Positions 39,046 through 50,843 of a stretch of DNA of 64,000 nt are shown here, piece by piece. The stretch is from contig NZ_LR026978.1 in assembly GCF_900604315.1 (NCBI RefSeq), positions 1,007,063 through 1,071,062 on the forward strand, in the 5' to 3' direction. Positions within the stretch are counted from its first letter, which is position 1; each line of letters begins with the position of its first letter. The notes below the pieces were generated by a model, which saw nothing but the letters and a program-made list of their open reading frames with translations, ran no database searches and was not told the origin of the DNA. The DNA comes from [Erwinia] mediterraneensis (lineage in GTDB: Bacteria > Pseudomonadota > Gammaproteobacteria > Enterobacterales > Enterobacteriaceae). A program made the position numbers and the translations under genes.

Positions 39046-41487
39046 TCAGGCCGTGCCGCTTTTCTTCGCGGCGCGTTTCGCTCTGGTGGCGGCGGCGATT
39101 TTACGGGTTTTTTCCGATGGGGTTTTACTTTTTTTCTTGCTCTGCGCATTGTCGGCGCTTTTCTTGCCGCCGCGGAAGGCAGCGTCTGGCTCAAAGTTAA
39201 CGCTTTTCCCCATTTCACGCCGACGTTTAGGCGGCGCTTTTTTGCCATCACCACGCTTCGCTTTGTCGCGCGCGGTTTTCCCCTCGCCACGCGGTTTGCG
39301 CTGGCTGGAGATCAGGGCAAAGTCGATTTTGCGCTCGTCCATATGCACTGCTTCAACCCGCACCTCTACCGCATCGCCCAGACGATAGGTACGTCCGCCC
39401 GATTCGCCAATCAGACGTTGCCCTACCGCATCAAAGCGATAGTAGTCGTTATCCAGGGTCGCCACATGCACCAGACCATCAATAAACAGGTCGTTGAGGC
39501 GCACAAAGAAACCGAAGCCGGTGACGCTGGAGATCACGCCGTTAAAGACGTTACCCACCTGATCCTGCATAAAGTCACACTTCAGCCAGTCCGCCACATC
39601 ACGCGTCGCCTCATCAGCGCGGCGCTCGGTCATGGAGCAGTGCTGACCCAGCTGCAGCATTTGCGGCATCTCGTAGTGATAGCCGCCGGTCGGCGTGGTA
39701 TTGCCTTTTACCTCGCCCTGCTCTTTCGCCAGCAGATATTTGATGGCGCGATGCAGCAGCAAATCGGGATAACGACGAATCGGCGAGGTAAAGTGCGCAT
39801 AGGAGGCGAGCGCCAGGCCAAAGTGCCCGCGGTTCTCCGGATCATAGACAGCCTGCTTCATTGAGCGCAGCAGCATAGTTTGCAGCATCTCTGCATCGGG
39901 ACGATCGGCAATCTGCGTCAACAGCTCAGCGTAATCCACCGGCTGCGGCTTAACGCCGCCGGAGAGGCTCAGCCCCAGCTCATTCAGCACGGTGCGGAAG
40001 CTGGTAATGCTGTCATCCCCGGGACGATCGTGATCGCGGAACAATGCCGGCTCCTCATTCTTCTCGACAAAGCGGGCTGAGGCGATATTCGCCAGGATCA
40101 TGCACTCTTCAATCAGCTTGTGCGCATCATTACGTACCGTACGCTCCACGCGCTCAATACGACGTTCCGCGTTAAAAATAAATTTCGCTTCTTCCGTTTC
40201 AAAAGAGATGCCGCCGCGCTGTTCACGCGCCTCTTCCAGCGCTTTGTACATACGATGCAGCTCTTCGAGCGGCTTTACCAGCGGCGCATACTGCTCACGC
40301 AGCTCGGCGTTGCCCTGCAGAATGTTCCACACTTTGGTGTAGGTCAGACGCGCATGGGAGTTCATCACCGCTTCGTAATGTTTAAAGCCAGTCAGCTTGC
40401 CTTTGGACGACACCGTCATTTCGCACACCATACAGAGGCGGTCCACCTGCGGATTCAGTGAACAGAGACCATTGGAGAGCACTTCCGGCAGCATCGGCAC
40501 CACCTGCGACGGGAAATAGACCGAGGTGCCACGCTGATGCGCTTCATTATCCAGCGGCGTGCCGGGACGCACATAGTAGCTGACATCCGCGATGGCTACC
40601 CATAAACGCCAGCCGCCGCCCCGTTTTTTCTCGCAGTACACCGCATCATCAAAGTCACGTGCATCTTCGCCATCGATGGTGACCAGCGGCAGCTCGCGCA
40701 GATCGATGCGCCCCTGTTTCGCCTCCTCTGGCACCTCTTCGCTCAGCGAAGCGACCTGTTGCTCCACTTCCGGCGGCCAGCTATGTGGGATTTCATGCGT
40801 GCGCAGCGCCATATCCACCGCCATGCTGGTGCCCATGTTGTCACCCAGCACTTCCGTTACCTTACCGATCGCTTTGGTACGACGCGTGGGCCGCTGCGTC
40901 AGCTCCACCACCACGACAAAGCCCATGCGTGCATTCATCGTCTCTTCGGGGGGGATAAGAATATCGAAGCTTAAGCGGCTGTCGTCCGGGACGACAAAAC
41001 CGACGCCCGCATCGGTAAAGTAACGGCCTACGATCTGGCTGTTACGCGGCTCCAGCACGCGCACCACGCGCGCTTCGCGGCGGCCTTTGCGATCCGCGCC
41101 CAATGGTTGCGCCAGAATTACATCGCCGTGCATGCACATTTTCATCTGCTCAGCAGAGAGGTAGAGGTCATCTTTCTGACCTTCCACGCGCAGGAAGCCG
41201 TAACCGTCACGGTGGCCAATCACCCGGCCACGCAGCAGATCCAGTCGCTCCGGCAGCGCGTAGCACTGACGACGGGTGAAGACCAGCTGTCCGTCGCGCT
41301 CCATCGCGCGCAGACGACGACGCAGCGCTTCCAGCTGCTCTTCATCGCTGAGATTCATCTCCTGCGCCAGATCTTCCCGGCTGGCGGGCTTTTCGCGTTT
41401 TTCTAAGTGAGCAAGGATAAACTCACGGCTCGGAATGGGATTTTCGTATTTTTCAGCTTCTCGTTCCTGAAAAGGATCATTTGACAT
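39046..41487 (-). CDS. rnr: RNase R, processive 3'-5' exoribonuclease
   Basis: An 813-residue enzyme with the full RNase II-family layout: helix-turn-helix (about 20-80), two cold-shock domains (to about 220), RNB catalytic domain with the Mg2+-binding [17 protein letters not shown]1 domain (about 640-725) and a long Lys/Arg-rich tail. It degrades structured RNA and defective rRNA and acts in trans-translation. I start at ATG 41487 ([10 protein letters not shown]), six bases after GGAGGA, matching the E. coli length. It begins 16 bases after nsrR. Confidence 0.97.
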   Translation of the reverse strand: MSNDPFQEREAEKYENPIPSREFILAHLEKREKPASREDLAQEMNLSDEEQLEALRRRLRAMERDGQLVFTRRQCYALPERLDLLRGRVIGHRDGYGFLRVEGQKDDLYLSAEQMKMCMHGDVILAQPLGADRKGRREARVVRVLEPRNSQIVGRYFTDAGVGFVVPDDSRLSFDILIPPEETMNARMGFVVVVELTQRPTRRTKAIGKVTEVLGDNMGTSMAVDMALRTHEIPHSWPPEVEQQVASLSEEVPEEAKQGRIDLRELPLVTIDGEDARDFDDAVYCEKKRGGGWRLWVAIADVSYYVRPGTPLDNEAHQRGTSVYFPSQVVPMLPEVLSNGLCSLNPQVDRLCMVCEMTVSSKGKLTGFKHYEAVMNSHARLTYTKVWNILQGNAELREQYAPLVKPLEELHRMYKALEEAREQRGGISFETEEAKFIFNAERRIERVERTVRNDAHKLIEECMILANIASARFVEKNEEPALFRDHDRPGDDSITSFRTVLNELGLSLSGGVKPQPVDYAELLTQIADRPDAEMLQTMLLRSMKQAVYDPENRGHFGLALASYAHFTSPIRRYPDLLLHRAIKYLLAKEQGEVKGNTTPTGGYHYEMPQMLQLGQHCSMTERRADEATRDVADWLKCDFMQDQVGNVFNGVISSVTGFGFFVRLNDLFIDGLVHVATLDNDYYRFDAVGQRLIGESGGRTYRLGDAVEVRVEAVHMDERKIDFALISSQRKPRGEGKTARDKAKRGDGKKAPPKRRREMGKSVNFEPDAAFRGGKKSADNAQSKKKSKTPSEKTRKIAAATRAKRAAKKSGTA

Positions 41488-41503
41488 AGCGGTTCCTCCG
41501 ATG

Positions 41504-41947
41504 TCATTCATGTGTCATTGTCACCGGCGGTTCAGACAATAAAAGGTGATACAAAGGCTCGTTGCCTTTCACTAAGTCTGCCAGCGTGTATTTGTCCAGC
41601 TCCTGCAAGAAAAGCTGCACAGCATCATTCAATACTTTTCGTAAGCGACAGGCTGGCGTGATATGGCAACCTGCGCAATCAACTAATTGTAGCGGCTCCA
41701 TTTTACGTACGACGTCGCCGATGACGATTTTGTCTGCATCCATCCCTAAACGGATGCCGCCGTTTTTGCCGCGCGTTGCCGCTACAAAGCCCGCCCGGCT
41801 CAGTTGGTTAATGATTTTCACCATATGGTTACGCGAAATGCCGTACTTTGCGCTTACTTCAGTAATATTGGTCTGGCGCCCCGGTGGCAGGGTCGCCATA
41901 AAAATCAACGCGCGTAAGCCGTAATCGGTAAAACTTGTCAGCTGCAC
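41504..41947 (-). CDS. nsrR: NsrR, nitric-oxide-sensing Rrf2-family repressor
   Basis: A 147-residue winged-helix repressor that loses DNA binding when NO attacks its iron-sulfur cluster. The HTH is at about 26-48 ([19 protein letters not shown]), and the cluster cysteines are Cys91, Cys94 and Cys100 in [11 protein letters not shown]. The first two are separated by two residues, while E. coli NsrR as I recall it (Cys91, Cys96, Cys102) has four. First gene of the nsrR-rnr-rlmB group. Confidence 0.95.
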   Translation of the reverse strand: MQLTSFTDYGLRALIFMATLPPGRQTNITEVSAKYGISRNHMVKIINQLSRAGFVAATRGKNGGIRLGMDADKIVIGDVVRKMEPLQLVDCAGCHITPACRLRKVLNDAVQLFLQELDKYTLADLVKGNEPLYHLLLSEPPVTMTHE

Positions 41948-42097
41948 ACATACCTCAGTGAATCAGTAAAAAGGATTTTCAACGGATCCTTCGCGTTGCG
42001 TTAACAGATGATAAACCAGTGCATTGCTGCGGGTCTGTTTTTTTCAGGTAAGTCGTGAAGTTGAAACAGAAAGGCGGGATAAATGAAGCCAGCGGGC

Positions 42098-42127
42098 AAA
42101 AAAACAGAGGCCGGACAGTGTCCGGCC
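42098..42127 (-). terminator. Terminator after purA
   Basis: On the minus strand GGCCGGACA/TGTCCGGCC forms a nine-base stem followed by TCTGTTTTTTT. It ends the purA transcript. The remaining 170 bp up to nsrR hold no gene. Confidence 0.88.
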
Positions 42128-42135
42128 TGGGTCGA

Positions 42136-43455
<1,320 letters not shown>

Positions 43456-43603
43456 TTAAAAATGGATTCTACCATCTGACTTTTACACTTTCAGCACTTT
43501 TAGCATACGATTGCGCGCTTTTTTGCCTGGGTTTTGATCAATACAACATATGGGGGAAAGCGCACTGCCCAGACACAATTTGTTACGTCAGCCCTGACGT
43601 CGT

Positions 43604-43801
43604 TTACTGCCCGTGTACGCTCAGCATGTAATAGATCACGACTCCGGCAACGACCAGGCCGCCGCCAAAGCGATGCAACAGGCGATCGGGGAGTTGCGCC
43701 ATCGACAGGATCATGCGCCGCCAGAGACGGGGTAAAAACATCGGTCCAAGCCCTTCCAGCACCAGTACCAACGCCAGTGCCATCCAGATGGTGTTATTCA
43801 T
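43604..43801 (-). CDS. yjeT: YjeT, small DUF2065 membrane protein
   Basis: A 65-residue protein with two hydrophobic helices (about 1-20 and 43-62) separated by a basic Arg-rich segment. I start at ATG 43801 (MNNTIWMALALVL), which matches E. coli YjeT and has GGAA nine bases upstream; a reading eleven residues longer would run into the hflC terminator. Function unknown; the position between hflC and purA is conserved. Confidence 0.9.
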   Translation of the reverse strand: MNNTIWMALALVLVLEGLGPMFLPRLWRRMILSMAQLPDRLLHRFGGGLVVAGVVIYYMLSVHGQ

Positions 43802-43811
43802 TCTGTTATTC

Positions 43812-43845
43812 CAAAAAAAACGGGCCAACATCATTGTCGGCCCGT
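43812..43845 (-). terminator. Terminator after hflC
   Basis: On the minus strand ACGGGCC/GGCCCGT (arms 43839-43845 and 43820-43826) is followed by a run of eight T. It separates the hfq-hflX-hflK-hflC transcript from yjeT. Confidence 0.87.
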
Positions 43846-43861
43846 AGTTTATAGCACTTTC

Positions 43862-44866
43862 TTAGCGTGTTGCGTTAGAAGGCGTCTTCATGTAACGGAA
43901 GAAATCGCTGTCCGGGCTCAATACCATCACATCCTGGTTGTTATTGAAGCTAGTTTCATAAGCACGCAGGCTACGGATAAAGGCGTAGAAGTCAGGATCC
44001 TGGCTGAATGCATCGGCAAACAGTTTCGCCGCGCCTGCATCACCGTCACCACGCGTAATCAGTGCCTGACGCTGAGCTTCAGCCAGCGTGCGGGTGACCT
44101 GATAATCCGCCTGCGCACGCAGTTTTTCCGCCTCTTCCTGACCCTGTGAACGCTGGCTACGCGCAACCGCTTCACGCTCAGCGCGCATACGGTTGTAGAT
44201 AGCATCGGAGACTTCCGCTGGCAGGTTGATCTGCTTGATACGCACATCCACCACCTGAATGCCTAACGCCGCCATACTGTTCGGATTGATAGCCGGCTCG
44301 TTGCTGTTGGTCTCACGCTCAACACGTGCGGCCGCACTGGCAATGGCATCATCTGCAGCAGGCGTCTGCACTTCATCGTCGCTGCCTGCGCTACCAGTAT
44401 TCAGCGCATCGCGCACATCGGTAGTCAGACGGCCGCGGGAATCGGTAACAATATCCTTCACGTCAAGACGCCCCATCTCAGAACGCAGACGGTCGCTGAA
44501 CTTACGTTTCAGCAGCACTTCTGCCTGCGAGATATCACCGCCGCCGGTTGCCAGGTAGTAACGGCTGAAATCGCTGATACGCCACTTGATATACGAGTCG
44601 ACAATCAGGTCTTTCTTCTCTTTGGTTACAAAGCGATCCGCCTGGTTATCCATAGTCTGGATACGCGCATCAAGGCTTTTCACTGTTTCAATAAAGGGCA
44701 CCTTAAAATGCAGGCCCGGCGCATAAATCTGCGGCTTGTTGTCGTTATCACGCAGTACTTTGCCAAAGCGCAGCACAATGCCGCGTTGACCTTCCTGTAC
44801 CACAAACAGTGATGCATACAGTGCTACCAGCACGAACACGCCTGATACTATGATTGACTTACGCAT
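43862..44866 (-). CDS. hflC: HflC, FtsH-modulating SPFH protein
   Basis: A 334-residue type II membrane protein. The N-terminal anchor is at about 4-22 (SIIVSGVFVLVALYASLFVV), then an SPFH/band-7 domain and a long coiled coil rich in Ala, Glu and Arg. It assembles with HflK into a large cage around the FtsH protease and limits its action on membrane proteins. It begins three bases after hflK. Confidence 0.97.
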   Translation of the reverse strand: MRKSIIVSGVFVLVALYASLFVVQEGQRGIVLRFGKVLRDNDNKPQIYAPGLHFKVPFIETVKSLDARIQTMDNQADRFVTKEKKDLIVDSYIKWRISDFSRYYLATGGGDISQAEVLLKRKFSDRLRSEMGRLDVKDIVTDSRGRLTTDVRDALNTGSAGSDDEVQTPAADDAIASAAARVERETNSNEPAINPNSMAALGIQVVDVRIKQINLPAEVSDAIYNRMRAEREAVARSQRSQGQEEAEKLRAQADYQVTRTLAEAQRQALITRGDGDAGAAKLFADAFSQDPDFYAFIRSLRAYETSFNNNQDVMVLSPDSDFFRYMKTPSNATR

Positions 44867-44869
44867 CGA

Positions 44870-46111
44870 TTACTCTCTCCCTTCGCGCTGGGTATCGTTG
44901 CGTAGCGCATTCGCACGACGCTGATCCATGATGCTGGCTGGATTGTATGATGAGCTGCTGTTACGGCTGGCGCTGTTACCGCTCTCCGTCGGCAGCTTCA
45001 GCAGACCAGCGCCCTGCTGATCGTTGCTGCTGCCCGTTGACTGCGCGCTACGCATCAGTTGATCCAACGGCAGCACCATCAGGTTATTGCCACGATCGTT
45101 GACCAGCACTTTACGGGTATTACTGAGCACACGCTCCATGGTTTCGATATAGAGACGCTCTTTGGTGATTTCCGGTGCGGCTTTATATTCCGGCAGAAGT
45201 TTGGCAAAACGCGCCACTTCACCCTGCGCTTCCAGTACGGTGCGCTCTTTATAAGCACGCGCCTCTTCCAGAATACGCTGCGCCTGACCATTCGCGCGCG
45301 GCTGCACTTCGTTCGCATAGGCTTCCGCCTCACGCACATACTGCTCACGGTTTTCCCGTGCGGCAATCGCATCGTCAAACGCCGCTTTTACCTCTTCCGG
45401 AGGCCGCGCCGCCTGGAAGTTGACGTCCAGTACGGTAATCCCCATGTTGTAAGGACGAATGGTCTCTTCGATCTCACGCTGGGTTTCACTACGTACCACA
45501 GTACGCCCTTCGGTCAGGATACGATCCATAGTGGAACGCCCGATAACACCACGCAGGGCGCTGTCAGTGGCCTGACGCAGGCTATCGTCCGCGCTGGTAA
45601 CCGCATAGAGATAATGTTCAGGATCAGTCACGCGATACTGCACGTTCATTTCAACGCGCACGACGTTTTCGTCAGAAGTGAGCATGACGCCGGACGCAGC
45701 AAGCTCGCGCACCGCTTCCACGTTCACCGCTCGCACCTGATCAATAAAGGTGGGTTTCCAGTTCAGACCGGGTTCAACCAGATGGCTGAACTTGCCGAAA
45801 CGGGTAACTACGCCGCGCTCAGCTTCCTTAATGGTGTAGAAACCGCTGGCAGCCCAGATCACCACAGCAGCGACCGCCACGATGCCAATCAGTTTGCCAC
45901 CGTTACCAGGTCCGCGCGGGTTATTATTATCGCTCTGTTTGCCACCGCCCAGTCCACCAAGCTTTTTGCTCAGCTTACGGAAGATATCATCCAGATCAGG
46001 AGGTCCCTGGTCACGCCCCCCTTTATTTCCCCCAGAGTTGCTGCCTTGATTATTGCTGCTTCCCCACGGGTCGCGGTCCTGTCCGTTATTACCGGGCTGA
46101 TTCCACGCCAT
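44870..46111 (-). CDS. hflK: HflK, FtsH-modulating SPFH protein
   Basis: A 413-residue partner of HflC. The N-terminal ~75 residues are cytoplasmic, Gly/Asn-rich and disordered; the membrane helix is at about 78-95 (IGIVAVAAVVIWAASGFYTI), followed by the SPFH domain, a coiled coil and a polar Ser/Asn-rich tail. Immediately upstream of hflC. A 117 bp gap separates it from hflX. Confidence 0.97.
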   Translation of the reverse strand: MAWNQPGNNGQDRDPWGSSNNQGSNSGGNKGGRDQGPPDLDDIFRKLSKKLGGLGGGKQSDNNNPRGPGNGGKLIGIVAVAAVVIWAASGFYTIKEAERGVVTRFGKFSHLVEPGLNWKPTFIDQVRAVNVEAVRELAASGVMLTSDENVVRVEMNVQYRVTDPEHYLYAVTSADDSLRQATDSALRGVIGRSTMDRILTEGRTVVRSETQREIEETIRPYNMGITVLDVNFQAARPPEEVKAAFDDAIAARENREQYVREAEAYANEVQPRANGQAQRILEEARAYKERTVLEAQGEVARFAKLLPEYKAAPEITKERLYIETMERVLSNTRKVLVNDRGNNLMVLPLDQLMRSAQSTGSSNDQQGAGLLKLPTESGNSASRNSSSSYNPASIMDQRRANALRNDTQREGRE

Positions 46112-46228
46112 GTTTATACTCCATTTATTGTATGTGCGGTGATACCCTTCGGATTCCCGCTGGCAGCTGTGTTGGCGGTATTCACTGCCAGCGGAAAGTC
46201 CTTCAGGTAAATGCGTTCGGGCAACAAA

Positions 46229-47509
46229 TTAAACAATATAATCAATCAATGATGGCTCCTGCTTGCACAGACGTCGCCAGTCAACCATCGGCATACGCAC
46301 CTGCAAGCACAGCTTACCGTCGTCTTCATTCCACTCTTTTTCAATCGCCTGTAACTGATAAAAACGGCTACGCAAACGGCCTGCTTCCGGCGGCAGGCTG
46401 AGTTCAAACTGGGCAATTTCCCCTGCCAGGCGCTCAGAAAGAGCCTGCCAGAGTAAAGGAATACCCGCACCGGTCTGCGCAGAAAGCCAGACGCGAATCG
46501 GGAGATTCTCTTCATTACGATCGATACGCGGCTCAAAGCCTTCCAGCATATCGATTTTGTTCATCACCAGCAGCGTCGGGATCTCATCCGCTTCAATCTC
46601 CTCCAGCACGCTGTTAACCGCCTCGATATTATCATTGGCACGCACATCCGCGGCATCGATAATATGCAGTAGCAAGGCCGCCTGACGCGTCTCCTGCAAG
46701 GTTGCTTTAAACGCCGCCACCAGATCGTGTGGCAGATGACGGATAAAACCTACAGTATCCGCCAGCACTACCTCGCCCACATCAGCTACGTTCAGACGAC
46801 GCAACGTGGGATCCAGGGTCGCAAAAAGCTGATCCGCCGCATAGACGTTAGCGGAAGTAATGGTATTAAACAGGGTGGATTTACCGGCGTTGGTATAGCC
46901 CACCAGCGAAACTGTTGGCACATCCGCTTTGGCGCGCGCTTGTCTGCCCTGCTCGCGCTGTTTTTCAACGCGCTCAAGCCGGGAGAGAATCTGGCTGATT
47001 CGGTTACGTAACAAACGACGGTCAGTTTCCAGCTGCGTTTCACCCGGGCCGCGCAGGCCGATACCGCCTTTCTGACGTTCAAGGTGAGTCCATCCGCGTA
47101 CCAGGCGGGTCGCAAGATGGCGCAACTGTGCCAGCTCGACCTGCAGTTTACCCTCATGGGTACGGGCGCGCTGGGCAAAGATATCAAGAATTAAGCCCGT
47201 GCGGTCGATGACACGACATTCGCACAGACGCTCGAGATTGCGTTCCTGAGCAGGGGTTAAGGCATGATCGAATAAAACGACCGATGCACCACTCGACTTT
47301 ACCGCATCGGCAATTTCAGCTGCCTTTCCTTCACCGACAAAATATTTGGGATGGGGCGCTTTACGGCTGCCCGTAATCACTTGCAGCGCTTCAACGCCTG
47401 CGGAAGAAACCAGCGTTTCAAATTCCTGCAGGTCTTCCATCTCTTTGTCTTGGGAGAACCAGATGTGTACCAGTACGGCCTGCTCACCGGCATCATAACG
47501 GTCAAACAA
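46229..47509 (-). CDS. hflX: HflX, ribosome-splitting GTPase
   Basis: A 426-residue Obg-HflX-family GTPase that splits stalled 70S ribosomes after heat stress. It has an N-terminal ATP-binding/HflX domain (to about 195, with [16 protein letters not shown]) and a GTPase domain with G1 [10 protein letters not shown]3 DTVGF and G4 NKID, then a short C-terminal domain. 76 bases after hfq. Confidence 0.97.
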   Translation of the reverse strand: MFDRYDAGEQAVLVHIWFSQDKEMEDLQEFETLVSSAGVEALQVITGSRKAPHPKYFVGEGKAAEIADAVKSSGASVVLFDHALTPAQERNLERLCECRVIDRTGLILDIFAQRARTHEGKLQVELAQLRHLATRLVRGWTHLERQKGGIGLRGPGETQLETDRRLLRNRISQILSRLERVEKQREQGRQARAKADVPTVSLVGYTNAGKSTLFNTITSANVYAADQLFATLDPTLRRLNVADVGEVVLADTVGFIRHLPHDLVAAFKATLQETRQAALLLHIIDAADVRANDNIEAVNSVLEEIEADEIPTLLVMNKIDMLEGFEPRIDRNEENLPIRVWLSAQTGAGIPLLWQALSERLAGEIAQFELSLPPEAGRLRSRFYQLQAIEKEWNEDDGKLCLQVRMPMVDWRRLCKQEPSLIDYIV

Positions 47510-47585
47510 GCTATAACCTCGCTAAAATAAAATACCAGGACAGGAAAACGTTCGCGCCTCCCGGCCCTGGATTTACGGCAACGCC

Positions 47586-47897
47586 TTACTCTGCGCTATC
47601 ACCGTCTTGTTGTGGCTGCGACTGCGCGGCCTGATTACTACCACCATGGTGGTAATTGCTTCCGCCGCCACCTGCATTATTGCTGTGGTGTGACACCGGG
47701 CGGGACGGGACCACGGTTGAGATAGCATGCTTATATACCATCTGGCTGACCGTGTTTTTCAACAAAATCACGAACTGATCAAAAGATTCAATCTGACCTT
47801 GCAGCTTAATACCATTCACCAAATAAATCGAAACCGGAACACGTTCACGACGCAATGCGTTCAAAAACGGGTCTTGTAATGATTGCCCCTTAGCCAT
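47586..47897 (-). CDS. hfq: Hfq, RNA chaperone
   Basis: A 103-residue Sm-like hexameric protein that pairs small RNAs with mRNAs. Sm1 ([16 protein letters not shown]) and Sm2 ([11 protein letters not shown]) are present, followed by a Gly/His/Gln-rich disordered tail ending in the acidic DGDSAE. It lies 100 bp downstream of miaA in the conserved miaA-hfq-hflX order. Confidence 0.98.
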   Translation of the reverse strand: MAKGQSLQDPFLNALRRERVPVSIYLVNGIKLQGQIESFDQFVILLKNTVSQMVYKHAISTVVPSRPVSHHSNNAGGGGSNYHHGGSNQAAQSQPQQDGDSAE

Positions 47898-47997
47898 TCT
47901 ATCTTTTCCTTATATGCTTGTTGTTTGTTACTGAGAACCGATGGTTCTGAAAAACTGCGTAAAAATTTGCGCACGATAACGGATCAATTGTACACAA

Positions 47998-48948
47998 TCA
48001 CCCATGCTTCGCACTAAGAACCTGTAACACTGCATCACGCGCTGCTTCTGGCTTGTCACTGTCTAACCAGTGGACATTTTGCCAGCCGCGTAACCAGGTT
48101 AACTGGCGCTTGGCGAGCTGTCGCGTCGCGCAAATTCCCCGATAAACCATATCGTCATAATCGGTTTCGCCAGCCAGATAAGACCACATCTGGCGATACC
48201 CTACACAACGAATGGAAGGCATATCCGTATGCAAATCACCTCGTGCAAACAGGGCCCGAGCCTCCGCTTCAAATCCTGACGCCAGCATCTGTTCATACCG
48301 TAAAGCAATGCGCTGATGTAACAGCTCACGACTCGCCGGTGCAATAGCAAATTGATACACATTGTAGGGTAACGCTTCGCCAGACGTTTTTGTCAGTTCC
48401 GTTAAAGTTTTACCCGAAATAAAAAAAACTTCCAGTGCTCGCGAAAGTCTCTGCGGATCATTCGGATGAATACGACTGCCCGCAATCGGATCGATATCGC
48501 ACAACTGGCGGTGTAAGGCTTCCCATCCTTTCTCACGCGCCATTTGCTCTATACGCTGGCGTACTTCAGGATCGGCCGAGGGCAACGGCGATAATCCTTC
48601 CAGTAGCGCCTTGAAATAGAGCATGGTTCCACCAACAAGCAACGGAATTCGCCCGCTTCGGGTGATTTCCGCCATTTCTGCCAGCGCATCGCGACGAAAC
48701 TCTGCAGCGGAATAAGCTTCCGCCGGGTCGCGAATGTCCAGCAAACGATGGGGCGCCTGTGCTAACTCTTCAGCCGACGGTTTCGCCGTACCAATATCCA
48801 TCCCGCGATAGATTAAGGCAGAGTCAACACTGATAAGTTCAACCGGAAGAGAGCGACGCAGCGAAATTGCCAGCGCGGTCTTACCGGAAGCTGTAGGCCC
48901 CATCAAAAAAATAGCCTTTGGCCGGCCAGTCTGGTTCATTTCACTCAT
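47998..48948 (-). CDS. miaA: MiaA, tRNA dimethylallyltransferase
   Basis: A 316-residue enzyme that adds the isopentenyl group to A37 of tRNAs reading UNN codons. The P-loop GPTASGKT is at about 17-24, with [19 protein letters not shown] and the [14 protein letters not shown] block following. Its start overlaps the end of mutL by eight bases. Confidence 0.97.
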   Translation of the reverse strand: MSEMNQTGRPKAIFLMGPTASGKTALAISLRRSLPVELISVDSALIYRGMDIGTAKPSAEELAQAPHRLLDIRDPAEAYSAAEFRRDALAEMAEITRSGRIPLLVGGTMLYFKALLEGLSPLPSADPEVRQRIEQMAREKGWEALHRQLCDIDPIAGSRIHPNDPQRLSRALEVFFISGKTLTELTKTSGEALPYNVYQFAIAPASRELLHQRIALRYEQMLASGFEAEARALFARGDLHTDMPSIRCVGYRQMWSYLAGETDYDDMVYRGICATRQLAKRQLTWLRGWQNVHWLDSDKPEAARDAVLQVLSAKHG

Positions 48949-50800
48949 GCTTCAGGGCGTTTAACGCGTTCTCAATCGCTACGGCTTGCAATAAGCCAGA
49001 AGGCGGCGATTTCACCAGCTGGGGACAGAGTCGTTCCAGTTCCGCCAGTAGGGCGATCGCCTGTGAGTGATTCCAGTTCGGAGATTCCGTGTCGCTGTGA
49101 CGTGCCAGCCATTGAGCGAGCTGCGACTCGGACATTTCCTGCTGCCGGGCCAAATAGCCTAACAGTTCCGGAATCAAGTTTTGTAAATTTTGTGTTCGTA
49201 ATGGTAAAGGCACCGCGCGCAGCGTCACATGCTGTCCTTCGCTCTGCAATTCCATGCCCATGGCGGCAAGCAGGTTCGCCCAGGTCTGGATCGCCTGTCG
49301 CTCAGGTTTATCGACTTTCAGGCGGATCGGAATCAGCAGCGGCTGAGGTTTCAGCCCCGCTTCACCAGGTTGCAGCTGCGCCTGCTTCAGCCAGCGTGCC
49401 GCGACCCGCAGCGAAATCAGCGCCAACCCTTGTTCCTGCTCCAGCAACGCATACTGTGCCTGCAGCACCGTCAGCACGCGGCCAAAGCTTTGCGCGTGCG
49501 CCGCCAGCGGCGCCTCGCTGACAGCCGGTGCCTGACGGCCTTGCGGCGCGGCGGCGGGCGGTTCTGCCGCCGGACGCGCCGGTGCTGCTGGCGTTTTCAG
49601 CAGCTGCTGATAAACCGCACCTTCCCGCTTGCGGTAACCGCTCTCCTTGTGCTGCCAGGGCGCTGCCGCACCCGCTGTCTCCGGGTGCGCAGGCGCAGGC
49701 CGGGAAAAATGATTGCTCCCTGCCGCCTGGCGGTTCTCCGGCTGCCAGCGCGGCGGCGGTTCTTCCGCCTGCCCTGCCTGGCTCAGCGCCAGAGCGGGCG
49801 CTGCGCTGGCCTGCAGGGCGCTCAGGACCCCCTGGAAAATAAAGTCATGCACCAGGCGCGACTGATGAAAACGCACCTCATGCTTGGCCGGATGCACATT
49901 GACATCCACCTGATGCGGGTCAACTTCCAGATAGAGCACATAGGCGGGTTGTTGATCCTCAGCCAGCTGAGTCTGAAACGCCTGGCGAATCGCATGGTTG
50001 ATCAGCTTGTCGCGCATCATCCGCCCGTTGACGTAGCAGTACTGCAGGTCAGTGACCTGACGCGAACCCGTCGGATCAGCCACCCAGCCATGCAGACGGA
50101 GGTCGCCATGCTGCCAGTCGATACGTAGCGCATGGGTCATAAAGGTGGTGCCGCAAATGGTGCCCAGGCGCCGTTCGCGTTGCGACTCTTGCGTGACAGC
50201 GCGATATTGCCGCACCAGCTTGCCGTTATGCGTCAGCGAGATCGACACATCAAAGCGCGCCAGTGCGATACGCCGAATCACCTCATCAATATGGGCGAAC
50301 TCGGTCTTTTCGGTGCGTAAAAACTTACGTCGCGCCGGCGTGTTATAAAACAGGTCGAGAACTTCCAGCGTGGTACCGCAGGGATGGGCGGCAGGCTTGA
50401 CCGTAACCGTCATATCCCGGCCCTCGGCATAAGCCTGCCAGGCTTCGCTCTGTTCCGCGGTGCGCGAGGTCAGAGTCAGGCGCGAGACCGAGCTGATACT
50501 CGCCAGCGCTTCGCCGCGAAACCCCAGGCTCATGATCGCTTCCAGATCGTCCAGCGAGGCGATTTTACTGGTGGCATGACGCGCCAGCGCCATCGCCAGT
50601 TCATCTTTGACGATACCGCAGCCATTGTCCCGGATACGGATAAGCTTCGCGCCGCCTTTTTCGATATCCACATCAATGCGCGTGGCCCCGGCATCCAGGC
50701 TGTTTTCGACCAGCTCTTTCACTACCGACGCAGGACGTTCAACCACTTCACCCGCCGCAATCTGGTTAGCCAGCTGCGGCGGCAATATCTGTATTGGCAT
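48941..50800 (-). CDS. mutL: MutL, DNA mismatch repair protein
   Basis: A 619-residue GHKL ATPase. [17 protein letters not shown] and [13 protein letters not shown] are the ATP-site motifs (to about 110). A variable Pro/Ala-rich linker (about 340-430) leads to the dimerisation domain. No endonuclease motif is visible, as expected in a Dam/MutH organism. It couples MutS mismatch recognition to MutH. Between amiB (43 bp gap) and miaA (overlap). Confidence 0.97.
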   Translation of the reverse strand: MPIQILPPQLANQIAAGEVVERPASVVKELVENSLDAGATRIDVDIEKGGAKLIRIRDNGCGIVKDELAMALARHATSKIASLDDLEAIMSLGFRGEALASISSVSRLTLTSRTAEQSEAWQAYAEGRDMTVTVKPAAHPCGTTLEVLDLFYNTPARRKFLRTEKTEFAHIDEVIRRIALARFDVSISLTHNGKLVRQYRAVTQESQRERRLGTICGTTFMTHALRIDWQHGDLRLHGWVADPTGSRQVTDLQYCYVNGRMMRDKLINHAIRQAFQTQLAEDQQPAYVLYLEVDPHQVDVNVHPAKHEVRFHQSRLVHDFIFQGVLSALQASAAPALALSQAGQAEEPPPRWQPENRQAAGSNHFSRPAPAHPETAGAAAPWQHKESGYRKREGAVYQQLLKTPAAPARPAAEPPAAAPQGRQAPAVSEAPLAAHAQSFGRVLTVLQAQYALLEQEQGLALISLRVAARWLKQAQLQPGEAGLKPQPLLIPIRLKVDKPERQAIQTWANLLAAMGMELQSEGQHVTLRAVPLPLRTQNLQNLIPELLGYLARQQEMSESQLAQWLARHSDTESPNWNHSQAIALLAELERLCPQLVKSPPSGLLQAVAIENALNALKHE

Positions 50801-50843
50801 GATGTTTATCCTTTTGCGGGCTTATCCGGCACAGGTACACTCA

